A stretch of DNA of 64,000 nucleotides, from the NCBI GenBank assembly GCA_017470735.1, contig JAFUYB010000050.1, positions 1-64,000 of the forward strand. Reading direction: 5' to 3'. The notes under the pieces are model-generated. The model was given only the letters and a program-made list of their open reading frames with translations. It was not told the DNA's origin and did no database searches. The position numbers and the translations under genes were made by a program. The first letter of the stretch is position 1. Each line of letters opens with the position of its first letter. This stretch comes from Lachnospiraceae bacterium. Lineage in GTDB: Bacteria; Bacillota; Clostridia; Lachnospirales; Lachnospiraceae. This document shows, piece by piece, positions 5,768-17,102 of this stretch.

Positions 5768-8700
5768 ATGGAAAAGAACAGAATACGACCGGTGAAATCC
5801 GGAAAAGGAATCCGTATGAGCTTTTCACGGCGCAAAGAAGTGCTGGAAATGCCCAACTTTATTGAGGTACAGAAGGATTCCTACAACTGGTTTCTTGCGG
5901 ATGGCCTGAAGGAAGCGTTTGCTGACATCTCGCCGATCACGGATTACAGCGGACATCTGAGCCTGGAATTCGTGGATTTCAAACTGTGCAGGGACGATGT
6001 CAAGTATTCCATTACCGAATGCAAGGAGCGGGATACGACATATGCGGCGCCCTTGAAGGTACGGGTGCGCCTGTACAATAAAGAGACCGACGAGATCAAC
6101 GAGCATGAGATTTTCATGGGTGACCTGCCGCTGATGACGGATACGGGTACCTTTGTGATCAATGGCGCAGAGCGTGTCATCGTAAGCCAGCTTGTGCGTT
6201 CGCCGGGCATCTATTACAGCATCGATCATGACAAGGTTGGAAAGCAGCTCTTTTCGTGTACCGTGATTCCGAACCGCGGCGCATGGCTCGAGTATGAGAC
6301 AGATTCCAATGATGTCTTTTTTGTGCGTGTGGACCGGACGAGAAAGGTGCCGATCACGGTATTGGTGCGCGCGCTTGGCGTTGGCACGAACCAGGAGATC
6401 ATCGATCTGTTTGGTGAGGAGCCCAAGATCATGGCATCCCTTGCCAAGGATCCGACGCTGTCCGAGACAGACAACCGCGGCAGCTATGAAAAGGGTCTGC
6501 TGGAGCTGTACAAAAAGATCCGTCCGGGCGAGCCCCTGACTGTTGAGAGCGCGGAGAGTCTGATCACGGCCATGTTCTTTGACCCGCGCCGCTATGATCT
6601 GGCAAAGGTAGGCCGTTATAAATTCAATAAGAAGCTGTTGTTAAAGAACCGCATCACGGGATTTGTGATCGCTGAGGATGTCGTGGACACCTCGACAGGC
6701 GAAATTTTAGCGGAAGCGGGCACACGGGCGACCAGGGAGCTTGCGGATCAGATCCAGAATGCAGGCGTGCCCTATGTGATGCTGCAGACCGAGACGCGCA
6801 ATGTCAAGGTACTGTCCAATATGATGGTGGACATCACGGCGCATTACGACTGCGATCCGGAGGAGCTGGGGATCCACGAGCTGGTGTACTATCCGACGCT
6901 GATGCAGATTCTGGAAGAGAATACGACAAAGGAAGATATCGAGGACGCGATCCGCAGGGACATGGGAGATCTCGTGCCGAAGCATATCACGCGTGACGAT
7001 ATCTTTGCGTCGATCAATTACCATATGCACATCGAGTGGGGCGTTGGCCACGATGACGACATCGACCACTTGGGCAACCGCCGTATCCGCGCGGTCGGCG
7101 AGCTGCTGCAGAACCAATACCGCATCGGACTTTCCCGTTTGGAGAGAGTCGTGCGTGAGCGTATGACGACACAAGACCTTGAGGGACTTTCTCCCCAGTC
7201 TCTGATCAATATCAAGCCGGTGACGGCGGCAGTCAAGGAGTTCTTCGGATCCTCCCAGCTGTCACAGTTCATGGATCAGAACAATCCGCTGGGCGAGCTG
7301 ACGCACAAGCGCCGTCTGTCCGCTTTGGGACCGGGCGGTCTGTCCCGTGACCGTGCAGGATTTGAGGTCCGCGATGTCCACTATTCGCATTATGGACGGA
7401 TGTGCCCGATTGAGACGCCGGAAGGTCCGAACATCGGACTGATCAACTCACTGGCAAGCTACGCGCGGATCAATGAATACGGATTTATTGAGGCGCCGTA
7501 CCGCAAGATCGACCGGACCGATCCGGACAATCCAATCGTGACCAATGAAGTCGTTTACATGACGGCAGATGAAGAAGATAATTTCCATGTGGCGCAGGCG
7601 AATGAGCGCCTTGACGCGGAAGGACATTTTGTCCGCCGTTCCGTGTCCGGCCGCTTCCGCGATGAGACGCAGGAGTATGACCGCAGGATGTTTGAGTTTA
7701 TGGATGTGTCGCCGAAGATGGTATTCTCTGTGGCGACGGCATTGATCCCGTTCCTGCAGAATGACGACGCGAACCGCGCGCTGATGGGTTCCAACATGCA
7801 GCGTCAGGCGGTGCCGCTGCTGAAGACAGAGGCGCCTGTTGTCGGGACAAGCATGGAGAGCAAGACGGCGGAGGATGCAGGTGTCTGCGTGATCGCAAAG
7901 AGCAGCGGTACCGTGGAGCGCGCGGAGGCAGACCGTATCGTGATCAAGACGGATGGCGGGATGCGTGAGGAATACACGCTCGCGAAGTTTACCCGCTCCA
8001 ACCAGTCCAACTGCTACAACCAGCGTCCGATCGTCAACAAGGGCGACCGCGTTGAGGCGGGAGAGATTATCGCTGACGGACCTTCGACGGATCATGGCGA
8101 GCTGGCTCTCGGCAAGAATCCGCTGATCGGATTCATGACCTGGGAAGGTTACAACTACGAGGACGCGGTACTGCTTTCGGAGCGTCTGGTACAGGATGAT
8201 GTTTACACTTCTGTACACATTGAAGAATACGAATTAGAAGCGCGTGACACCAAGCTCGGACCGGAAGAGATTACCCGCGATGTGCCCGGTGTCGGTGATG
8301 AAGCGCTTAAGGATTTGGATGAGAACGGTGTTGTCCGGATCGGCGCGGAGGTCCGTGCCGGAGACATTCTGGTCGGAAAGGTGACGCCGAAGGGTGAGAC
8401 AGAGCTGACGCCGGAAGAGCGCCTGCTGCGTGCGATCTTCGGTGAGAAAGCGCGGGAGGTCCGTGATACATCGCTGAAGGTTCCTCACGGCGAATACGGT
8501 ATCGTCGTGGATGCCAAGACATTCTCGAGGGACAATGGCGATGAGCTTTCGCCCGGTGTCAACAAGACAGTCCGGATCTACATTGCGCAGAAGAGAAAGA
8601 TTTCGGTTGGCGACAAGATGGCAGGCCGCCACGGAAACAAGGGCGTTGTTTCCCGCGTGCTGCCGGTCGAGGATATGCCGTTTTTGCCGAACGGACGGCC

Positions 8701-9697
8701 GCTTGATATCGTGCTGAACCCGCTTGGCGTGCCGAGCCGAATGAATATCGGGCAGGTGCTGGAGATCCATCTGTCGCTGGCGGCAAAGGCGCTGGGCTTT
8801 AACATTGAGACGCCGGTGTTTGACGGCGCCCGCGAGATTGATATCCAGGATACGCTCGAAATGGCAAATGATTATGTCAATACCGAGTGGGAAGAATTCG
8901 AGCAGAAATACAAAGATACCGTAAATGAAGATGTGATGAAGTATCTGTATGACCACCGCGACCACCGCGAGCTGTGGAAGGGCGTGCCGATCTCACGCGA
9001 TGGCAAGGTGACATTGCGCGACGGGCGTACAGGCGAGGAATTTGCGGCGCCGGTTACGATCGGACACATGCACTATCTGAAGCTGCATCACCTCGTAGAC
9101 GACAAGATCCACGCGCGTTCGACCGGTCCGTATTCCCTCGTAACGCAGCAGCCGTTGGGCGGAAAAGCCCAGTTCGGCGGACAGCGTTTCGGAGAGATGG
9201 AGGTGTGGGCGCTTGAGGCTTACGGCGCTGCATACACCTTGCAGGAGATTTTGACGATGAAGTCCGATGATGTGGTCGGCCGTGTCAAGACCTACGAAGC
9301 GATCATCAAGGGTGAGAACATCCCTGAGCCGGGTATCCCGGAATCGTTCAAGGTACTGCTTAAAGAGCTCCAGTCGCTCGGTCTCGATGTCAAGGTGCTT
9401 GACGACAGCAAGAACGAAGTGACGCTGATGGAGACGAGCGAATACGGCAACACCAACATCGAGTCGATCATTGGCAGTGACAAGGATTTCGCGTTTGAGA
9501 GCAATGAGTCCTTTGAGAAGCATGGCTTTACAAGGCAGGAATTTGATTCTGATTCCGAAGAGCTGGTAGACATCGATGAGAGTACGGTGGAGACGGATAT
9601 CGAAGACGAAGCGGCAGGCGTGGAAGATGCGTCCGAGCTTGCGGCGGAGCTTTCGGAGATGCTTGGCGGCCTTGATGACGATTTGGATGTTGAGTGA
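5768..9697 (+). CDS. rpoB: RNA polymerase beta subunit
   Basis: The beta subunit of core RNA polymerase, 1309 residues. Conserved segments appear in order: the protrusion and lobe regions, the rifampicin-pocket region with [16 protein letters not shown] and [13 protein letters not shown], the [16 protein letters not shown] block, the [25 protein letters not shown] region, the active-site block with [12 protein letters not shown], and the clamp end [25 protein letters not shown]. The rifampicin pocket looks wild type. The last 80 residues or so extend past the usual end with a Glu/Asp-rich tail, as in several clostridia. It is transcribed with rpoC, 21 bases downstream. Confidence 0.98.
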   Translation: MEKNRIRPVKSGKGIRMSFSRRKEVLEMPNFIEVQKDSYNWFLADGLKEAFADISPITDYSGHLSLEFVDFKLCRDDVKYSITECKERDTTYAAPLKVRVRLYNKETDEINEHEIFMGDLPLMTDTGTFVINGAERVIVSQLVRSPGIYYSIDHDKVGKQLFSCTVIPNRGAWLEYETDSNDVFFVRVDRTRKVPITVLVRALGVGTNQEIIDLFGEEPKIMASLAKDPTLSETDNRGSYEKGLLELYKKIRPGEPLTVESAESLITAMFFDPRRYDLAKVGRYKFNKKLLLKNRITGFVIAEDVVDTSTGEILAEAGTRATRELADQIQNAGVPYVMLQTETRNVKVLSNMMVDITAHYDCDPEELGIHELVYYPTLMQILEENTTKEDIEDAIRRDMGDLVPKHITRDDIFASINYHMHIEWGVGHDDDIDHLGNRRIRAVGELLQNQYRIGLSRLERVVRERMTTQDLEGLSPQSLINIKPVTAAVKEFFGSSQLSQFMDQNNPLGELTHKRRLSALGPGGLSRDRAGFEVRDVHYSHYGRMCPIETPEGPNIGLINSLASYARINEYGFIEAPYRKIDRTDPDNPIVTNEVVYMTADEEDNFHVAQANERLDAEGHFVRRSVSGRFRDETQEYDRRMFEFMDVSPKMVFSVATALIPFLQNDDANRALMGSNMQRQAVPLLKTEAPVVGTSMESKTAEDAGVCVIAKSSGTVERAEADRIVIKTDGGMREEYTLAKFTRSNQSNCYNQRPIVNKGDRVEAGEIIADGPSTDHGELALGKNPLIGFMTWEGYNYEDAVLLSERLVQDDVYTSVHIEEYELEARDTKLGPEEITRDVPGVGDEALKDLDENGVVRIGAEVRAGDILVGKVTPKGETELTPEERLLRAIFGEKAREVRDTSLKVPHGEYGIVVDAKTFSRDNGDELSPGVNKTVRIYIAQKRKISVGDKMAGRHGNKGVVSRVLPVEDMPFLPNGRPLDIVLNPLGVPSRMNIGQVLEIHLSLAAKALGFNIETPVFDGAREIDIQDTLEMANDYVNTEWEEFEQKYKDTVNEDVMKYLYDHRDHRELWKGVPISRDGKVTLRDGRTGEEFAAPVTIGHMHYLKLHHLVDDKIHARSTGPYSLVTQQPLGGKAQFGGQRFGEMEVWALEAYGAAYTLQEILTMKSDDVVGRVKTYEAIIKGENIPEPGIPESFKVLLKELQSLGLDVKVLDDSKNEVTLMETSEYGNTNIESIIGSDKDFAFESNESFEKHGFTRQEFDSDSEELVDIDESTVETDIEDEAAGVEDASELAAELSEMLGGLDDDLDVE

Positions 9698-9718
9698 CCA
9701 TAAAGAGGAGGAAGCATA

Positions 9719-12700
9719 ATGCCTGATTTCAAAAGAGAAGCGACCAATCAGCCGATTGCATTTGATGCGATTCAGATCGGGCTTGCCTCTCCGGAAAAGA
9801 TCCGTGAGTGGTCCAGAGGTGAGGTGAAAAAGCCGGAGACGATCAATTATCGTACCTTAAAGCCGGAAAAGGATGGTCTGTTCTGCGAAAAGATTTTCGG
9901 ACCGACCAAGGACTGGGAATGCCATTGCGGTAAATACAAAAAGATCCGCTACAAGGGCGTGGTTTGCGACCGGTGCGGCGTGGAAGTGACCAAGGCTTCC
10001 GTCCGCCGTGAGCGGATGGGACACATTGAGCTGGCGGCGCCGGTATCCCACATCTGGTACTTTAAGGGGATTCCGTCCCGCATGGGTCTGATCCTTGACC
10101 TGTCGCCGCGGACGCTGGAGCGGGTGCTTTACTTTGCGTCCTATATCGTGCTGGATCCGAAGGACACGCCGCTGACCTTCAAGCAGATACTGACAGAGCT
10201 GGAATACCAGGATGCCCGTGAGCAGTACGGCGATTCGTTCCGTGTCGGAATGGGCGCGGAGTCCATTGCGGAGCTGCTTGCGAATATTGATCTGGACAAG
10301 GAATATGAGACGCTCTCTTCCGAGCTTGAAAATGCGTCGGGACAGAAGCGTGCCCGTATCATCAAGCGGCTGGAGGTCGTAGAAGCTTTCCGCGAGTCCG
10401 GCAACAAGCCGGAGTGGATGATCATGAATGTGATCCCGGTCATCCCGCCGGATCTGCGGCCGATGGTACAGCTTGACGGCGGACGATTTGCGACATCGGA
10501 TCTGAACGATCTGTACCGCCGCATCATCAACCGCAACAACCGTCTGCGCCGTCTGCTGGATTTAGGCGCGCCGGAGATCATTGTGCGCAATGAGAAGCGG
10601 ATGCTGCAGGAGGCAGTGGACGCGCTGATCGACAACGGACGCCGCGGGCGTGCCGTGACCGGACCCGGCAACCGGGCGCTGAAATCGCTGTCCGACATGC
10701 TTAAAGGTAAATCCGGGCGTTTCCGTCAGAATCTTCTGGGCAAGCGCGTGGACTATTCGGGACGGTCGGTTATCGTCGTCGGACCGGAATTAAAAATTTA
10801 CCAGTGCGGTCTGCCAAAGGAAATGGCGATCGAGCTGTTCAAGCCGTTCGTGATGAAGGAACTTGTGTCCAATGGCACGGCGCACAACATCAAGAGCGCG
10901 AAAAAGATGGTGGAAAAACAGCAGGATGAGGTGTGGGATGTTTTAGAGGATGTGATCAAGGAGCATCCGGTGATGCTCAACCGCGCACCGACATTGCACC
11001 GTCTCGGTATCCAGGCATTTGAGCCGATCCTGGTTGAGGGCAAAGCGATCAAGCTTCATCCGCTTGTATGTACCGCTTACAATGCGGACTTTGACGGTGA
11101 CCAGATGGCTGCCCATCTTCCACTGACCGCGGAAGCGCAGGCGGAGTGCCGGTTCATGCTGCTGTCGCCGAACAATTTGTTAAAGCCGTCGGATGGCGGA
11201 GTGGTTGCCGTTCCGTCACAGGATATGGTACTGGGGATCTATTACATGACCCAGCAGCGTGACGGCGTCAAGGGTGAAGGACGGTATTATAAGAATATCA
11301 ATGAGGCGATCCTTGCCTATGAAAATGGGGATCTGGCTTTCCACGCCAAGATCAAGGTGCGTGTGACCAAGACAGACGCGGAAGGCAATACGAAATCCGC
11401 AATGATCGAATCGACGCTTGGACGGTTCTTATTCAACGAAGTGATCCCGCAGGATCTCGGTTATGTAGACCGCACACAGCCGGAGCATGAGCTGGATCTG
11501 GAGGTGGACTTCCTCGTCAAGAAGCGTGACTTAAAGGGTATCCTGGAAAAGATCATCAATACCCACGGAGCGACGAAGACGGCAGAGGTGCTCGATGAGA
11601 TCAAGGCGATGGGATATAAATATTCGACCCTTGCCGCAATGACCGTGTCGATTTCCGATATGACCGTACCGGAGCAGAAGGAGCAGCTGATCGAAGAAGC
11701 GGAAAATACCGTTGAAAAGATTAAGGTACACTACCAGCGCGGATACATTACCGAGGAAGAGCGTTACAAGCAGACGATCGACACCTGGAACAAGATGGAT
11801 GACGAGCTGACCAAGGATCTGCTGGACGGCCTTGACCAGTACAACAATATCTTCATGATGGCGGATTCCGGAGCCCGTGGTTCCAATTCGCAGATCAAGC
11901 AGCTTGCCGGCATGCGCGGGCTGATGGCGGATACGACGGGACGGACGATCGAGCTGCCGATCAAATCCAACTTCCGTGAAGGGCTGGATGTATTGGAGTA
12001 TTTCATGTCAGCGCATGGCGCCCGCAAGGGTCTGTCGGATACGGCGCTTCGTACCGCCGATTCCGGTTATCTGACGAGGCGTTTGGTCGATGTATCGCAG
12101 GAGCTGATCATCCGTGAGCGCGACTGCTGTCAGGGTACAGACCGTGAGCTTCCGGGCATGTATGTTTCGACATTCATGTACGGCAAAGAGACGGTTGAGG
12201 AATTGTATGACCGTATCGTGGGAAGATTTACCTGCGAGAACATTTTGGACAAGGACGGCAATCTGATCGTCAAGGCGAACCATATGATCACGCCGATGCG
12301 CGCGGAAAAGATCCTGCGCTACGGAGTGGACGCGGATGGCAAGCCGATTGATAAAGTAAAGATCCGGAATGTCTTAAACTGCCGCTGCAAGTCGGGCGTC
12401 TGCGCGAAGTGCTACGGCGCGAACATGGCGACGGGGCAGGCAGTACAGGTCGGTGAGACGATCGGTATCATCGCGGCGCAGTCGATCGGTGAGCCGGGTA
12501 CACAGCTGACGATGCGTACTTTCCATACCGGCGGTGTGGCAGGTTCCGATATTACCCAGGGTCTTCCCCGTGTCGAGGAACTGTTTGAGGCGCGTAAGCC
12601 GAAGGGTCTGGCGATCATTACGGAGATTGCGGGCCGTGCTGAGATCCGCGCGGCAAAGAAGCGCGAGATCGTCGTGACAAATAATGAGACCGGTGATGTC

Positions 12701-13366
12701 AAGACCTACCTGATCCCGTATGGATCACACATCAAGGTAAAGGACGGCGATATCCTTGAGGCGGGCGACGAGCTGACCGAAGGTTCTGTCAATCCGCATG
12801 ATATCATCAAGATCAAGGGCATCCGCGCGGTGCAGGATTACATTTTGCGTGAAGTACAGCGCGTGTACCGTCTGCAGGGCGTGGACATCAACGACAAGCA
12901 TATTGAGATCATCGTCCGTCAGATGATGAAAAAGGTGCGTATCGACAATGCGGGAGATTCCGATTTCCTGCCGGGCTCGCAGGTGGACTTCCTCGATTAC
13001 GAGGAGACTAACGAGCGGCTTCTGTCAGAGGGCAAGCAGCCGGCGGAGGGTGAGCGTATCCTGCTCGGTATCACCAAAGCATCGCTTGCGACGAATTCGT
13101 TCCTGTCGGCAGCGTCGTTCCAGGAGACGACCAAGGTGCTGACCGATGCGGCGATCAAGGGCAAGGTCGATCCGCTGATCGGACTGAAGGAGAATGTTAT
13201 CATTGGAAAGCTGATCCCGGCAGGTACCGGCATGAAGCGTTACAGTGACATCAAGCTCAACACCGATTACAACGACCGCATCCGCCGCCAGCTTGAGCAG
13301 CAGAAGATGTTGAATGAAGAGCTTGGCGTGGAAACAACGGAAGAAGCCCTGGTGGATGTAGACTAG
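9719..13366 (+). CDS. rpoC: RNA polymerase beta' subunit
   Basis: The 1215-residue beta' subunit. The N-terminal zinc site is C-H-C-G...CDRCGV (about residues 63-82). The clamp and lid are followed by the catalytic [10 protein letters not shown] motif with its three Asp residues binding Mg2+. The bridge helix and trigger-loop region ([19 protein letters not shown]) and the second zinc site ([13 protein letters not shown]) are present. It lacks the large insertions of proteobacterial beta'. AGAGGAGG precedes the ATG. The gene ends just before the rpsL promoter. Confidence 0.98.
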   Translation: MPDFKREATNQPIAFDAIQIGLASPEKIREWSRGEVKKPETINYRTLKPEKDGLFCEKIFGPTKDWECHCGKYKKIRYKGVVCDRCGVEVTKASVRRERMGHIELAAPVSHIWYFKGIPSRMGLILDLSPRTLERVLYFASYIVLDPKDTPLTFKQILTELEYQDAREQYGDSFRVGMGAESIAELLANIDLDKEYETLSSELENASGQKRARIIKRLEVVEAFRESGNKPEWMIMNVIPVIPPDLRPMVQLDGGRFATSDLNDLYRRIINRNNRLRRLLDLGAPEIIVRNEKRMLQEAVDALIDNGRRGRAVTGPGNRALKSLSDMLKGKSGRFRQNLLGKRVDYSGRSVIVVGPELKIYQCGLPKEMAIELFKPFVMKELVSNGTAHNIKSAKKMVEKQQDEVWDVLEDVIKEHPVMLNRAPTLHRLGIQAFEPILVEGKAIKLHPLVCTAYNADFDGDQMAAHLPLTAEAQAECRFMLLSPNNLLKPSDGGVVAVPSQDMVLGIYYMTQQRDGVKGEGRYYKNINEAILAYENGDLAFHAKIKVRVTKTDAEGNTKSAMIESTLGRFLFNEVIPQDLGYVDRTQPEHELDLEVDFLVKKRDLKGILEKIINTHGATKTAEVLDEIKAMGYKYSTLAAMTVSISDMTVPEQKEQLIEEAENTVEKIKVHYQRGYITEEERYKQTIDTWNKMDDELTKDLLDGLDQYNNIFMMADSGARGSNSQIKQLAGMRGLMADTTGRTIELPIKSNFREGLDVLEYFMSAHGARKGLSDTALRTADSGYLTRRLVDVSQELIIRERDCCQGTDRELPGMYVSTFMYGKETVEELYDRIVGRFTCENILDKDGNLIVKANHMITPMRAEKILRYGVDADGKPIDKVKIRNVLNCRCKSGVCAKCYGANMATGQAVQVGETIGIIAAQSIGEPGTQLTMRTFHTGGVAGSDITQGLPRVEELFEARKPKGLAIITEIAGRAEIRAAKKREIVVTNNETGDVKTYLIPYGSHIKVKDGDILEAGDELTEGSVNPHDIIKIKGIRAVQDYILREVQRVYRLQGVDINDKHIEIIVRQMMKKVRIDNAGDSDFLPGSQVDFLDYEETNERLLSEGKQPAEGERILLGITKASLATNSFLSAASFQETTKVLTDAAIKGKVDPLIGLKENVIIGKLIPAGTGMKRYSDIKLNTDYNDRIRRQLEQQKMLNEELGVETTEEALVDVD

Positions 13367-13380
13367 ATTAAAAATTTTTG

Positions 13381-13409
13381 TTGACAATCCGATTTTACGC
13401 GAGTATAAT
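13381..13409 (+). promoter_or_regulatory. Consensus promoter of the str operon (rpsL-rpsG-fusA)
   Basis: TTGACA and TATAAT match the SigA consensus exactly at the ideal 17-base distance. The predicted start at about 13415 falls at the first base of a hairpin. Confidence 0.9.
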
Positions 13410-13414
13410 GACCT

Positions 13415-13447
13415 AGCGTGCGCGAAAAAGCGTGCGCTGGGTTTTTT
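13415..13447 (+). terminator. Terminator-like hairpin at the start of the rpsL leader
   Basis: AGCGTGCGC (13415-13423) pairs with GCGTGCGCT (13430-13438) with two G-T pairs and loop GAAAAA. GGG and six T follow. It lies within the first bases of the predicted transcript, so it may attenuate transcription or protect the 5' end; it could also stop read-through from rpoC. Confidence 0.6.
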
Positions 13448-13491
13448 ATACCCGAAATAACACATTATACGATAGAAAGTGAGGTGAAAAC

Positions 13492-13905
13492 ATGCCGACA
13501 TTCAACCAGTTAGTCCGCAAGGGGCGCAAGACTTCCCAGAAGAAGTCCAACTCTCCGGCACTGCAGAGGGGGTTCAACTCCTTAAAGAAGCGTCCGACTG
13601 ACGCATCATCCCCGCAGAAGCGTGGTGTATGCACCGCAGTCAAGACGGCGACGCCGAAGAAGCCGAATTCCGCCCTGCGCAAGATCGCCAGAGTGCGTCT
13701 TTCCAACGGAATCGAAGTGACGAGCTACATTCCGGGTGAGGGACACAATCTGCAGGAGCATAGCGTGGTACTTGTCCGCGGCGGCAGGGTCAAGGATCTT
13801 CCGGGTACCCGTTACCATGTGATCCGCGGCACCCTTGATACCGCAGGCGTTGCAGACCGCAAGCAGGCGCGCTCCAAGTATGGCGCGAAGCGTCCGAAGA
13901 AGTAA
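13492..13905 (+). CDS. rpsL: 30S ribosomal protein S12
   Basis: S12 controls decoding accuracy in the A site. The 137 residues show [12 protein letters not shown], the [17 protein letters not shown] loop and [20 protein letters not shown]. Both lysines altered in streptomycin-resistant mutants are present, so the sequence looks drug-sensitive. RBS GAGGTGAAAAC precedes ATG. It is the first gene of the str operon. Confidence 0.97.
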   Translation: MPTFNQLVRKGRKTSQKKSNSPALQRGFNSLKKRPTDASSPQKRGVCTAVKTATPKKPNSALRKIARVRLSNGIEVTSYIPGEGHNLQEHSVVLVRGGRVKDLPGTRYHVIRGTLDTAGVADRKQARSKYGAKRPKK

Positions 13906-13924
13906 TTTATTTTATTAAAAAATG

Positions 13925-14005
13925 GTTAGAGTGTTTGCAATTTCACCAGAAACACTATGGCCACTACGCATTGTATTGTATCAATGCGATTACCAATGAT
14001 CTAAC
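13925..14005 (+). promoter_or_regulatory. Three-way-junction structure between rpsL and rpsG
   Basis: GTTAGA (13925-13930) pairs with TCTAAC (14000-14005) and encloses two hairpins: GTGTTT (13931-13936) with AAACAC (13950-13955), and CGCATTG (13967-13973) with CAATGCG (13982-13988). In E. coli the S12-S7 intercistronic region is the S7 repressor site, so an S7 binding role is plausible here. Confidence 0.55.
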
Positions 14006-14029
14006 TACATAGTTAAGGAGGGAAGGAAC

Positions 14030-14500
14030 GTGCCACGTAAAGGACATATCCAAAAGAGGGATGTGCTGGCGGATCCGATCTACAACAGCAAGGTCGTGAC
14101 CAAGCTGATCAACAACATCATGCTTGACGGCAAGAAGGGTGTTGCGCAGAAGATCGTTTACGGCGCATTCGCAAAAGTGGAAGAGAAGTCAGGCAAGCCT
14201 GCGCTCGATGTGTTCGAGGAGGCGATGAACAATGTGATGCCTGTTCTCGAAGTAAAGGCGCGGCGTATCGGCGGTGCTACTTATCAGGTGCCGATCGAAG
14301 TACGCCCGGCAAGGCGTCAGGCGTTGGGGCTTCGCTGGCTCACCAATTTCTCACGCAACCGCAGTGAGAAGACAATGGTAGACCGTCTGGCAGCCGAAAT
14401 CCTCGATGCATCCAACAACACCGGCGCTGCGGTAAAGCGTAAGGAAGAGATGCACCGTATGGCAGAGGCGAACAGGGCGTTTGCACATTATAGGTTTTGA
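14030..14500 (+). CDS. rpsG: 30S ribosomal protein S7
   Basis: S7 nucleates assembly of the 30S head. The 156-residue protein has the family hallmarks: [36 protein letters not shown] and the C-terminal [13 protein letters not shown]. The start is GTG, after AAGGAGGGAAGGAAC. S7 represses the str operon in E. coli by binding the S12-S7 gap, and structured gaps lie on both sides of this gene. Confidence 0.97.
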   Translation: MPRKGHIQKRDVLADPIYNSKVVTKLINNIMLDGKKGVAQKIVYGAFAKVEEKSGKPALDVFEEAMNNVMPVLEVKARRIGGATYQVPIEVRPARRQALGLRWLTNFSRNRSEKTMVDRLAAEILDASNNTGAAVKRKEEMHRMAEANRAFAHYRF

Positions 14501-14649
14501 GCGTAAACCTTGAGGAAGATAAAATCATGCACTTGTGCAAAAGATTTTATCTGACGAATGTTCGGACATGAACAACGCAGGCGATAGCCGAAGTTGTGAA
14601 TGGACGCAAATGCGCAAGTTGCATAGCAACGGAGCATTTGGATTTACGC
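14501..14649 (+). promoter_or_regulatory. Multi-hairpin structure between rpsG and fusA
   Basis: GCGTAAACC (14501-14509) pairs with GGATTTACGC (14640-14649, one bulge) and encloses four hairpins: GATAAAATC (14518-14526) with 14543-14551; ATGT-TCGG-ACAT (14558-14569); ACAAC..GGC-GATA-GCC..GTTGT (14572-14597); and CAAATGC (14607-14613) with 14634-14640 holding an inner GTTGC/GCAAC stem. The last stem and the closing stem share base 14640. No reading frame explains the region. Confidence 0.6.
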
Positions 14650-14675
14650 AGCAATTGGAAATATAGGAGGAAATA

Positions 14676-16793
14676 ATGGCTCAGAGAGAGTACCCCCTGG
14701 AGAGAACCAGGAACATCGGTATTATGGCTCATATCGACGCCGGAAAGACGACTCTGACCGAGCGTATTCTCTATTATACCGGTGTGAATTACAAGATCGG
14801 TGAGACCCACGAAGGTACTGCGACCATGGACTGGATGGATCAGGAGCAGGAAAGGGGTATCACGATCACTTCAGCTGCAACGACCTGTCATTGGACGCTG
14901 CAGGAGAACAACAAGCCGAAGCCGGGGGCATTGGAGCATCGTATCAATATTATCGACACACCGGGGCACGTCGACTTTACGGTCGAGGTAGAACGAAGCC
15001 TGCGTGTATTGGACGGTGCGGTCGGTGTCTTTGATGCCAAAGGCGGTGTGGAGCCGCAGTCAGAGAATGTCTGGCGGCAGGCTGACACATACAATGTACC
15101 GAGAATGGCGTTCGTCAACAAGATGGACATCCTCGGTGCGGATTTTTACAATACGGTCGATGAGATCGGCACGAAGCTCGGCAAGAATGCCGTTGTGATC
15201 CAGTTGCCGATCGGCAAAGAGGATCATTTTGAAGGCATCATCGACCTGTTTGAAATGAAAGCTTATATCTACAACGATGCCAAGGGTGAAGACATTTCCA
15301 TCGTAGACATTCCTGACGATATGAAGGATGACGCGGAAATGTACCACTCCGAGCTGGTTGAAAAGATCTGCGACTTTGATGACGACCTGATGGAGAAATA
15401 CCTTGAAGGTGAAGAGCCGACCATCGATGAGCTGAAGGCGGCGCTTCGCAAGGCGACGATCGCCAATGAAGGCGTGCCGGTATGCTGCGGCAGCGCCCAT
15501 CAGAACAAAGGCGTACAGAAGATGCTGGACGCAGTCATCGAATTCATGCCGGCACCGACTGATATCCCGGATATCGCAGGTGTTGACATGCAGGGCAACG
15601 ACATCACGAGAAAGTCTTCGGATGACGAGCCGTTCGCTGCGCTGGCGTTCAAGATCATGACCGATCCGTTCGTCGGAAAGCTCGCGTTCTTCCGCGTATA
15701 TTCCGGTACCTGCAAGTCCGGTTCTTATGTGCTGAATGCGACCAAAGACAAAAAAGAGCGTGTCGGACGGATCCTGCAGATGCACGCGAACAAGCGTGAA
15801 GAGATCGATATCGTATACTCCGGTGATATCGCGGCGGCAGTCGGCCTGAAGGTGACTTCGACCGGTGATACGATCTGCGACGATCAGCATCCGGTAATCC
15901 TGGAGTCGATGGAGTTCCCGGAGCCGGTTATCGAGCTGGCGATCGAGCCGAAGACCAAGGCGGGTCAGCAGAAGATGGGCGAGGCGCTTGCCAAGCTTGC
16001 GGAAGAAGATCCGACCTTCCGCGCGCATACGGACGACGAGACCGGACAGACCATTATCGCCGGCATGGGCGAGCTGCATCTGGAGATCATCGTAGACCGT
16101 CTGCTCCGCGAGTTCAAGGTCGAGGCCAATGTCGGCGCTCCGCAGGTTGCATACAAGGAGACTTTTACCAAGCCGGTGGATCAGGAGTACAAGTACGCCA
16201 AGCAGTCCGGCGGCCGTGGTCAGTACGGACATTGTAAGGTCAAGTTTGAGCCGATGGATGCCAATGCTGAGGAGACATTCAAGTTTGAATCGACGGTAGT
16301 CGGCGGTAATATTCCGAAGGAATACATCCCGGCGATCGGCGAAGGCATTGAGGAAGCGGCAAAGGCAGGTATCCTTGCGGGATTCCCGGTGCTCGGCGTA
16401 TCGGCAAATGTTTATGACGGTTCATACCATGAGGTCGACTCTTCGGAGATGGCATTCCATATTGCCGGTTCGATGTGCTTTAAAGAGGCGATGCAGAAGG
16501 CGGATCCGGTACTGTTGGAGCCGATCATGAAGGTCGAAGTGACGATGCCTGAGGAGTATATGGGCGATGTCATCGGCGACATCAACTCACGGCGCGGCCG
16601 TGTCGAGGGCATGGACGATGTCGGCGGCGGCAAGATTGTCAAGGCATATGTGCCGCTGGCAGAGATGTTCGGTTATTCGACCGACCTGCGTTCGGCGACA
16701 CAGGGCCGCGGCAACTACTCCATGTTCTTCGAGAAGTACGAGCAGGTTCCGAAGAATGTACAGGAGAAGATTATCGCGAATAAAGGAAACTGA
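14676..16793 (+). CDS. fusA: Elongation factor G
   Basis: EF-G is the GTPase that drives translocation and, with RRF, ribosome recycling. The 705 residues contain the G domain ([16 protein letters not shown] loop, switch region [17 protein letters not shown]), then domains II-V including [14 protein letters not shown] and a C-terminal domain with [14 protein letters not shown]. Length and motif order are those of canonical EF-G. ATAGGAGGAAATA precedes the ATG. It probably belongs to the rpsL operon, but the structured gap upstream could adjust its expression. Confidence 0.98.
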   Translation: MAQREYPLERTRNIGIMAHIDAGKTTLTERILYYTGVNYKIGETHEGTATMDWMDQEQERGITITSAATTCHWTLQENNKPKPGALEHRINIIDTPGHVDFTVEVERSLRVLDGAVGVFDAKGGVEPQSENVWRQADTYNVPRMAFVNKMDILGADFYNTVDEIGTKLGKNAVVIQLPIGKEDHFEGIIDLFEMKAYIYNDAKGEDISIVDIPDDMKDDAEMYHSELVEKICDFDDDLMEKYLEGEEPTIDELKAALRKATIANEGVPVCCGSAHQNKGVQKMLDAVIEFMPAPTDIPDIAGVDMQGNDITRKSSDDEPFAALAFKIMTDPFVGKLAFFRVYSGTCKSGSYVLNATKDKKERVGRILQMHANKREEIDIVYSGDIAAAVGLKVTSTGDTICDDQHPVILESMEFPEPVIELAIEPKTKAGQQKMGEALAKLAEEDPTFRAHTDDETGQTIIAGMGELHLEIIVDRLLREFKVEANVGAPQVAYKETFTKPVDQEYKYAKQSGGRGQYGHCKVKFEPMDANAEETFKFESTVVGGNIPKEYIPAIGEGIEEAAKAGILAGFPVLGVSANVYDGSYHEVDSSEMAFHIAGSMCFKEAMQKADPVLLEPIMKVEVTMPEEYMGDVIGDINSRRGRVEGMDDVGGGKIVKAYVPLAEMFGYSTDLRSATQGRGNYSMFFEKYEQVPKNVQEKIIANKGN

Positions 16794-16850
16794 CAGTAAT
16801 TTTTGCAAAGGTTTCCGGCGATAAATAAGTGGCAAATACAAAGAAAACAG

Positions 16851-16879
16851 TTGAAATTGCCATAAAATTTTACTATAAT
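16851..16879 (+). promoter_or_regulatory. Promoter of tuf
   Basis: TTGAAA at 16851-16856 and TATAAT at 16874-16879 are separated by 17 bases. This gives tuf its own promoter with a leader of a little over 200 bases. Confidence 0.8.
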
Positions 16880-16911
16880 GAAATTTAGCTGTTGCCGTAG
16901 TAAGGGCGTCT

Positions 16912-17064
16912 GCTGTGTTCAATCTCGAACCAAGCACTACGCTGCTTGGTTGCGAGCCGGTAGTTTAAATATGCCGGAGCATGTTGCCTCTTTCCATGTG
17001 CACAAGCACTGGCAACATGCGTTGCTGATCACAAAGTGAGCAGTAACTTGTCCCCGTGGACAGC
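16912..17064 (+). promoter_or_regulatory. Structured tuf leader
   Basis: A short basal stem GCTGT (16912-16916) with ACAGC (17060-17064) encloses three hairpins: CTCGAACCAAGC (16924-16935) with 16944-16956; a perfect 10-bp stem GCATGTTGCC (16979-16988) with 17011-17020; and GTTGCTGATCAC (17021-17032) with 17036-17047. No short reading frame with a ribosome-binding site is apparent. Confidence 0.55.
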
Positions 17065-17102
17065 CCGCTGCAGTAGAGTCATTAAAACAGGAGGAAATGA
17101 AA

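Noticed and set aside
15060..16232. Minus-strand open frame of 390 codons inside fusA
   Set aside because: It lies wholly within the clear EF-G gene and has Ile/Leu/Arg-rich, motif-free sequence typical of an antisense shadow.
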